Assembly (NCBI GenBank): GCA_937920235.1
Contig: CALGUK010000034.1
Coordinates: 248,001-312,000 of the forward strand
Direction of reading: 5' to 3'
Length of the DNA: 64,000 nucleotides
Origin: an uncultured Clostridia bacterium
GTDB taxonomy: Bacteria; Bacillota; Clostridia; Oscillospirales; Acutalibacteraceae
The position numbers were made by a program, and so were the translations under genes. The notes beneath the pieces were generated by a model. The model was given only the letters and a program-made list of their open reading frames with translations. It did no database searches and was not told where the DNA came from. This document shows, piece by piece, positions 59,210 through 64,000 of this stretch. The stretch's first letter is position 1. Every line of letters begins with the position of its first letter.

Positions 59210-59268
59210 AGAATTGCATTGAGGATGGATTATAAACTGTCCGTCCCGGAAAATCTTTAGGGGGAATT

Positions 59269-60756
59269 ATGAAAATGGAAAACAAAAAAGTCAGACCTTT
59301 CGGTATCCGCGATAAGCTCGGCTATATGTTCGGCGATTTCGGTAACGATTTTACTTTCCTTTTATCATCCAGCTTCTTGCTCAAATTCTACACTGATATT
59401 ATGGGCGTTGAGGCAGCCGTAGTCGGTATTGTAATGATGGTTGCGCGTTTTGTTGACGCGTTTACGGACGTTGCAATGGGCCGTATCTGCGACAGAAGCA
59501 AATACACAAAGCACGGTAAGTTTAAGCCGTGGATCAGAAGAATGTGCGGTCCCGTTGCGATTGCATCATTCCTTATTTATCAGTCATCACTTGCAGGACT
59601 TCCCACGGCCGCAAAGATTGCTTATCTTTTCGTTACATACATCCTCTGGGGTTCTGTATTCTACACATCAATCAACATTCCTTACGGTTCAATGGCATCT
59701 GCCATTTCAAACGACCCGGGCGACAGACAGTCACTTTCAACATTCCGCACAATGGGCGGTATGCTTGCAGGTGCATTCGTTTCAGTCGGTGTTCCCATGT
59801 TCGTTTATGACAAGATTCCACAGGTTGACACTGCCGGCAATGCGGTTATCGACGCTGCTACGGGCGAGCAGGCAATGCTCAGTGTTATGAACGGCGGCAA
59901 ATTCACCGCCATTGCAGGTGTGTTCTCAATTCTTGCTGTTCTCTGCTATCTTCTCTGCTTCTCTCTTACAACTGAGAGAGTTAAGTCTGTTGCATCTGCA
60001 GAGGCTCAGCAGAACAACAATGTTTTCGTAATGCTCAAGAATGCGGTTAAAAACCGTTCTCTTATCTCCATTATCGCTGCATCAATCGTTATGCTTCTTT
60101 CACAGCTTACAATGCAGTCAATGGTTAACTATGTATTCCCCGACTATTACGGCGACGGCTCAAAGCAGGGTATCGCAACAATCGCAATGGGCGGCGGTAT
60201 GATGATTGCAGCTGTTATCTCCAAGCCTCTCGTTAAGAAATTCGGTAAGGCTGAGGTTTCGGTTGTATCAAACATCTTTGCAGGTATCGGCTCACTTATC
60301 CTCTTCCTTGTGCGTCCTCAGAGCATCTGGGTTTACGTTGCATTCCAGGCAGTTGCATGGCTCGGACTCGGTGTGTTCTCAATGGTTAACTGGGCACTTA
60401 TCACAGACGTTATCGACGATGCCGAAATCAAAAACGGTATCCGCGAGGACGGTTCGGTTTACGCTCTGTATTCATTTGCCCGTAAGCTCGGTCAGGCAGC
60501 ATCTTCAGGTCTTTCCGGCGCACTTCTTTCACTTATCGGATATAACGAGGCAGCAGTTTCAATGGGTATCGGTCAGACTCAGGCAGTTAAAGACGGTATC
60601 TTCAACATTTCAACCCTTGTTCCTGCAGCAGGCTTTATCCTTCTTGCAGCAATCCTTTGGTTCTGGTATCCGCTCAAGAAAAAAGTCGTTGACAAGAACG
60701 TTGAAACACTTAGAATCAAGCACGAAAAAGAAGCTGAATCAGTTAAGGGCGAATAA
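59269..60756 (+). CDS. GPH-family sugar:cation symporter, second copy
   Basis: 495 residues, twelve predicted helices. The family motifs are MVARFVDAFTDVAMGRICDRSKYTKHGKFKPW, NIPYGSMASAISNDPGDRQSLSTFR (both cut here only in description), and TDVIDDAEIKNGIREDGSVYALYSFARKLGQA. It is a paralog of the transporter at 56249, with the same gene order of helix loops. The SD is aggggg. It directly precedes a GH2 enzyme, so it probably imports the enzyme's galactoside or related substrate. Control by the divergent AraC protein is likely. Confidence 0.92.
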   Translation: MKMENKKVRPFGIRDKLGYMFGDFGNDFTFLLSSSFLLKFYTDIMGVEAAVVGIVMMVARFVDAFTDVAMGRICDRSKYTKHGKFKPWIRRMCGPVAIASFLIYQSSLAGLPTAAKIAYLFVTYILWGSVFYTSINIPYGSMASAISNDPGDRQSLSTFRTMGGMLAGAFVSVGVPMFVYDKIPQVDTAGNAVIDAATGEQAMLSVMNGGKFTAIAGVFSILAVLCYLLCFSLTTERVKSVASAEAQQNNNVFVMLKNAVKNRSLISIIAASIVMLLSQLTMQSMVNYVFPDYYGDGSKQGIATIAMGGGMMIAAVISKPLVKKFGKAEVSVVSNIFAGIGSLILFLVRPQSIWVYVAFQAVAWLGLGVFSMVNWALITDVIDDAEIKNGIREDGSVYALYSFARKLGQAASSGLSGALLSLIGYNEAAVSMGIGQTQAVKDGIFNISTLVPAAGFILLAAILWFWYPLKKKVVDKNVETLRIKHEKEAESVKGE

Positions 60757-60771
60757 TTTGGTAAAAACAAG

Positions 60772-60802
60772 GACTGTCAGCCGACTCGGTTGGCAGTCTT
60801 TT
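60772..60802 (+). terminator. Hairpin between transporter and GH2 genes
   Basis: An 11-bp stem gactgtcagcc / ggttggcagtc with loop gactc, then ttttaaa. The T-tract is short, so partial termination is likely and would lower GH2 expression relative to the transporter. Confidence 0.65.
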
Positions 60803-60822
60803 AAATAATAAGGAGTAAAATT

Positions 60823-63057
60823 ATGAGAAAAGTTATAAACATCAATCGCAAGTGGTCATTCCGCAAGGGTGCTGACGTGGTCCCCGCAGTTACACCTGCA
60901 GATTGGGATTTTGTCAATGTTCCTCATTGCTGGAACGCCATTGACGGTCAGGACGGCGACAATGACTATTATCGCGGAACCTCCTGTTATGTGAAAGATA
61001 TCGATATGGAGGACATTCCTTCGGCAGATAAATATTATCTTGAAATCAACGGCGCAAACTCTTCCGCAAAGGTTGTTATGAACGGCAAAGAGCTTGCATC
61101 TCACGATGGCGGCTACAGCACGTGGAGAGTTGACATCACGGAGGAGCTTAAAAACGGCACAAGACTCGGAATTCTCGTTGACAACTCCGCCAACGAAACC
61201 GTTTATCCCCAGATGGCAGACTTTACATTCTACGGCGGTCTTTACAGAGACGTTAATATCATTGCCGTGAACAACAGCCATTTTGACCTCGATTATTACG
61301 GCGGATGCGGTGTTCAGGTTACTCCCGAAATCAAGGGAAACGATGCGGTTGTTGAAATTCAGACATATATCACAAACAAACAGCCCGGCCAGTCCGTTAA
61401 CTTTGTAATCAGAGACAAGGGTGGCAATGTTGTTGCGGCAGGCAAGTCAACAGACAACAGAATTTCTCTTGCAATCAAGGACGTTACCCTGTGGAACGGC
61501 AGAAAAAATCCCTATCTTTATACTGCCGAGGCAGAGCTTGTAAACGGTGACGAGGTTCTCGACAATGTGAGCGTCAGATTCGGCTGCCGTACCTTTGTAA
61601 TTGACCCCGAGCGCGGATTTATCCTTAACGGTGAAGAATATCCTCTTCACGGTGTGTCACGCCATCAGGACAGATGGGGCTTCGGAAACGCTCTTCTGCC
61701 CGAGCATCACAGAGAGGATATGGAATACATCTATGAGATGGGTGCAAACACAATCCGTCTGGCACACTATCAGCACGACCGGTATTTTTATGACCTCTGT
61801 GATGAGTACGGTATGATCATCTGGGCTGAAATTCCGTATATTTCAAAGCATATGCCTACAGGCCGTGAAAATACGATATCACAGATGAAGGAGCTTATCG
61901 TTCAGAACTATAACCATCCGTCAATAGTCGTATGGGGACTGTCAAACGAGATTTCAATGAGCGGCTCGGATGACGACCTTCTTGAAAATCACAAAATCCT
62001 CAATGACCTCTGTCACGAGATGGATAAGACGAGACTTACCACGATTGCGGTTGTTTCAATGTGCTCCACCGACGACCCGTATATCCAAATTCCCGACGTT
62101 GTTTCTCACAACCACTATTTTGGCTGGTACGGCGGCGAAACGGGTATGAACGGACCTTGGTTTGATAATTTCCACGCAAAATTCCCGAACATTCCCGTAG
62201 GTATGAGCGAGTACGGCTGTGAGGCTCTCAATTGGCATACATCAAATCCGCAGCAGGGCGATTATACCGAAGAATATCAGGCATATTACCACGAGGAGCT
62301 TATCAAACAGCTTTTTACAAGAAAATACATCTGGGCAACTCACGTCTGGAATATGTTTGACTTCGGTGCAGATGCCCGTGCCGAAGGCGGTGAAAACGGT
62401 CAGAACCATAAGGGACTTATGACCTTTGACCGTAAATACAAGAAGGACTCCTTCTATGCATATAAGGCCTGGCTCTCTCCCGACCCGTTTGTGCATATCT
62501 GCGGTAAGCGTTATGTTGACAGAGTTGAGGATGTGACAAAGGTTACGGTTTATTCAAATCTTCCCGAGGTTGAGCTCTTTGCCAACGGTGTAAGTCTCGG
62601 TAAGCAGACGAGTGACGTGCACTTCTTCTACTTTGATGTTCCGAACAATGGCGTTACAGAGCTCGTTGCTGTAGCAGGCGAATACAAGGATGAGAGCCGT
62701 ATCCGTAAGGTCGAGACATTCAATGAGGAGTACAGACTCAAGGAAAAGGGTGCAATTCTCAACTGGTTTGATATTACCGAGGTTGAGGGATATCTCTCAC
62801 TTAATGATAAGATGAGCGAGCTTCTCAAGGTTCCCGAGGGTCAGGCGCTTTTCGGTCAGATTATGGGACCGATTGCCGAGGCTGCAAAGCAGAATTCCGA
62901 CGGCGGCGATATGACTGCCAACGAGGGCATGATGCAGATGATGGGAGGCTTCACAATCCTCCGACTTATCGGTATGCTCGGTATGACGGGTCTTAAGATG
63001 AACAAGGAACAGCTTCTTGACCTCAACGCAAAGCTCAATAAGATAAAGAAAGCATAA
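60823..63057 (+). CDS. GH2 family glycosidase, beta-galactosidase-like
   Basis: 744 residues, no signal peptide, so cytoplasmic. A sugar-binding jelly roll (about residues 1-165, WDFVNVPHCWNAIDGQ) and an Ig-like domain (about 170-265) precede the TIM barrel. The catalytic acid/base is E376 in WGLSNEIS and the nucleophile E463 in MSEYGCE. A further beta domain follows, and then an unusual 90-residue helical C-terminus rich in methionine and glycine (GMMQMMGGFTILRLIGMLGMTG). GH2 includes beta-galactosidases, glucuronidases and mannosidases; beta-galactosidase is the best guess. It pairs with the upstream GPH transporter. Confidence 0.92.
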   Translation: MRKVININRKWSFRKGADVVPAVTPADWDFVNVPHCWNAIDGQDGDNDYYRGTSCYVKDIDMEDIPSADKYYLEINGANSSAKVVMNGKELASHDGGYSTWRVDITEELKNGTRLGILVDNSANETVYPQMADFTFYGGLYRDVNIIAVNNSHFDLDYYGGCGVQVTPEIKGNDAVVEIQTYITNKQPGQSVNFVIRDKGGNVVAAGKSTDNRISLAIKDVTLWNGRKNPYLYTAEAELVNGDEVLDNVSVRFGCRTFVIDPERGFILNGEEYPLHGVSRHQDRWGFGNALLPEHHREDMEYIYEMGANTIRLAHYQHDRYFYDLCDEYGMIIWAEIPYISKHMPTGRENTISQMKELIVQNYNHPSIVVWGLSNEISMSGSDDDLLENHKILNDLCHEMDKTRLTTIAVVSMCSTDDPYIQIPDVVSHNHYFGWYGGETGMNGPWFDNFHAKFPNIPVGMSEYGCEALNWHTSNPQQGDYTEEYQAYYHEELIKQLFTRKYIWATHVWNMFDFGADARAEGGENGQNHKGLMTFDRKYKKDSFYAYKAWLSPDPFVHICGKRYVDRVEDVTKVTVYSNLPEVELFANGVSLGKQTSDVHFFYFDVPNNGVTELVAVAGEYKDESRIRKVETFNEEYRLKEKGAILNWFDITEVEGYLSLNDKMSELLKVPEGQALFGQIMGPIAEAAKQNSDGGDMTANEGMMQMMGGFTILRLIGMLGMTGLKMNKEQLLDLNAKLNKIKKA

Positions 63058-63099
63058 TAATTTCTCCTACAGATTATTTTGCAGAATTCTCCTTTTAAG

Positions 63100-63127
63100 C
63101 CGGGTGTTCAAAAGAGCGCCCGGTTTT
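63100..63127 (+). terminator. Intrinsic terminator after the GH2 gene
   Basis: Stem ccgggtgttc / gagcgcccgg with loop aaaa, then ttttctctt. Confidence 0.85.
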
Positions 63128-63238
63128 CTCTTACTGCGGCTCGGGTGTAATTGTTTACACTTTTTTAAAAATAAGGTAATCATTTCCAAATAATTGTGCT
63201 ATACTATTATATATAAATTTGACCTAAGGAAGATTAAA

Positions 63239-63673
63239 ATGAATTTTTTACAGCGACTTCAGGCGATGATGGGACGTTTTGCCGTGAAAATGCAGCAGTT
63301 TATGGCGGGCAGATACGGTAACGACAGCTTTACGTTGTTTCTGCTCATCGTGTCACTTATTTTTACTTTTTTCGGCAATTTCCGATCTCTCAGGTTTATG
63401 TATTTTATCGGAATTGCAATTATCTGTTACGCTTTTTTCAGAACTTTGTCGAAAAATTACGAGGCAAGACGCAAGGAGCTTAATCTGTATCTTCGCCTTT
63501 TCGAAAAACCCCGTGCAGAGCTTAAGCTGACGGCAAACAAAATCCGAGACAGAAAAACTCACCGATATTTCCGATGCAAAAGCTGTAAAACGGTTATGCG
63601 TGTCCCGAAGGGCAGGGGAAAAATTGAGATTACCTGTCCCAAATGCAGAGAAAAAACGGTAAAAACCACCTGA
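63239..63673 (+). CDS. Small two-helix membrane protein with C-terminal zinc ribbon
   Basis: 144 residues from ATG 63239 (SD aaggaag); the ORF from 63194 starts in the promoter region. An N-terminal amphipathic stretch (FLQRLQAMMGRFAVKMQQFMAGRYG) is followed by one or two membrane helices (about residues 36-53 and 57-76, separated by a short loop), a basic helix and a zinc ribbon (CKSCKTVMRVPKGRGKIEITCPKC). The organisation is common among small clostridial proteins of unknown role. A TATACT box at 63200-63205 is a possible -10. Confidence 0.85.
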   Translation: MNFLQRLQAMMGRFAVKMQQFMAGRYGNDSFTLFLLIVSLIFTFFGNFRSLRFMYFIGIAIICYAFFRTLSKNYEARRKELNLYLRLFEKPRAELKLTANKIRDRKTHRYFRCKSCKTVMRVPKGRGKIEITCPKCREKTVKTT

Positions 63674-63712
63674 TGAGTACTGTTTTTCGCACAGGAGACA
63701 TACTTTTTTTGT

Positions 63713-63747
63713 AAAACAGTCCGCTAAAACGGTCTGTTTTTCTTTTT
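63713..63747 (+). terminator. Intrinsic terminator after the zinc-ribbon gene
   Basis: Stem aaaacagtccg / cggtctgtttt (one mismatch) with loop ctaaaa, then ttctttttg. Confidence 0.82.
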
Positions 63748-63752
63748 GTTCC

Positions 63753-63815
63753 TTGTAAACGACGGTGCAAAATGATAAGATACTTTCTGCAAGAACAAAT
63801 GTTCGGTGCAGAAAG
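63753..63815 (+). promoter_or_regulatory. LexA-type (SOS) box inside a hairpin next to the promoter
   Basis: A promoter candidate has TTGTAA (63753-63758), a 17-base spacer and TAAGAT (63776-63781). Directly after it, gaacaaatgttc (63793-63804) matches the Firmicutes LexA half-sites GAAC-N4-GTTC exactly. The box is nested in a larger inverted repeat, ctttctgca (63783-63791) / tgcagaaag (63807-63815), whose 3' arm overlaps the start of the SD gaaaggagg. Confidence 0.7.
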
Positions 63816-63824
63816 GAGGCAGAT

Positions 63825-64000
63825 ATGACTTTGTATCAGTTAGGCGAGGAGTATTTAAAACAGGCAGATGAGATAAAGGAGATGATTTCGGGTTATTCTG
63901 CTCTCAGAAAAGAGAAAAGCGGAGTAGAACTGTTCGACCTTAACACAAAAATCAGCGTTCTGCGTGAGATGGAGCGCGATGTGAGAATTACGGGGCGGTG
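63825..64000 (+). CDS. Small helical protein, 3' end at or beyond the window edge
   Basis: ATG 63825 follows a strong SD (aaaggagg). The 58 visible codons read MTLYQLGEEYLKQADEIKEM ... ISVLREMERDVRITGR and predict a charged alpha-helical hairpin with no cysteine, signal or membrane segment. The window ends in tg, so the next codon may be a stop (TGA) or the gene may go on. The upstream LexA-like box suggests damage-inducible expression. The function is unknown. Confidence 0.75.
   Translation, partial: MTLYQLGEEYLKQADEIKEMISGYSALRKEKSGVELFDLNTKISVLREMERDVRITGR

Overview
The window reads as a chromosome segment of a Gram-positive, spore-forming member of the Clostridia, most like the gut-associated Ruminococcaceae/Oscillospiraceae. 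Support: the Firmicutes-type housekeeping order (infC-rpmI-rplT; topA-trmFO; rnc-radical SAM-smc-ftsY; yhbY-nadD-yqeK-rsfS-leuS), a full-length spoIIE, AGGAGG-type ribosome sites, sigma-A promoters (TTGACA/TATAAT), many intrinsic terminators and a perfect Firmicutes LexA half-site pair. Species cannot be assigned. I saw no tRNA, rRNA, CRISPR array, insertion sequence or prophage. No stretch over about 250 bases lacks a gene or an assignable signal.

Region 1 (1-10300) is the most unusual part: one apparent operon for a secreted or surface apparatus. It holds the end of a very large exported protein, ten tandem paralogous secreted proteins of about 150 residues with almost identical signal peptides, and a calcium-repeat rod with a C-terminal membrane anchor. 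The large protein ends in the same domain as the ten small ones. No assembly enzyme is visible in the window, and the start of the operon lies outside it.

Region 2 (10300-31000) has a small XRE regulator divergent from a zinc-ribbon membrane protein. Then comes a long forward housekeeping block: translation (infC, rpmI, rplT behind an attenuator leader; leuS), RNA modification (TrmH family, trmFO, RlmA type), DNA uptake and topology (dprA, topA), RNA processing (rnc), chromosome condensation (smc), protein targeting (ftsY), nucleotide and NAD metabolism (rdgB, nadD) and ribosome assembly or silencing (yhbY, rsfS).

Region 3 (31000-38300) is on the minus strand: an acyltransferase with an inserted zinc ribbon, an RluA pseudouridine synthase, and a five-gene operon of two SCP2-like proteins around a class III aminotransferase and a split transketolase. 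I do not recognise this pathway.

Region 4 (38400-46000) has secA with two membrane proteins, then an XRE-regulated lipoprotein and membrane protein cassette ending in a broken PspC gene.

Region 5 (45800-56200) carries aspS-hisS, mgsA, a MinD-like ATPase, spoIIE, and a three-gene SPFH/zinc-ribbon envelope operon behind a perfect consensus promoter.

Region 6 (56200-64000) is a sugar-use locus (two GPH-family transporters, an AraC regulator and a GH2 beta-galactosidase-like enzyme), followed by a zinc-ribbon membrane protein and the start of a small gene preceded by a LexA-type box. Many start sites were moved from the longest ORF to the codon next to a visible Shine-Dalgarno (SD) sequence.
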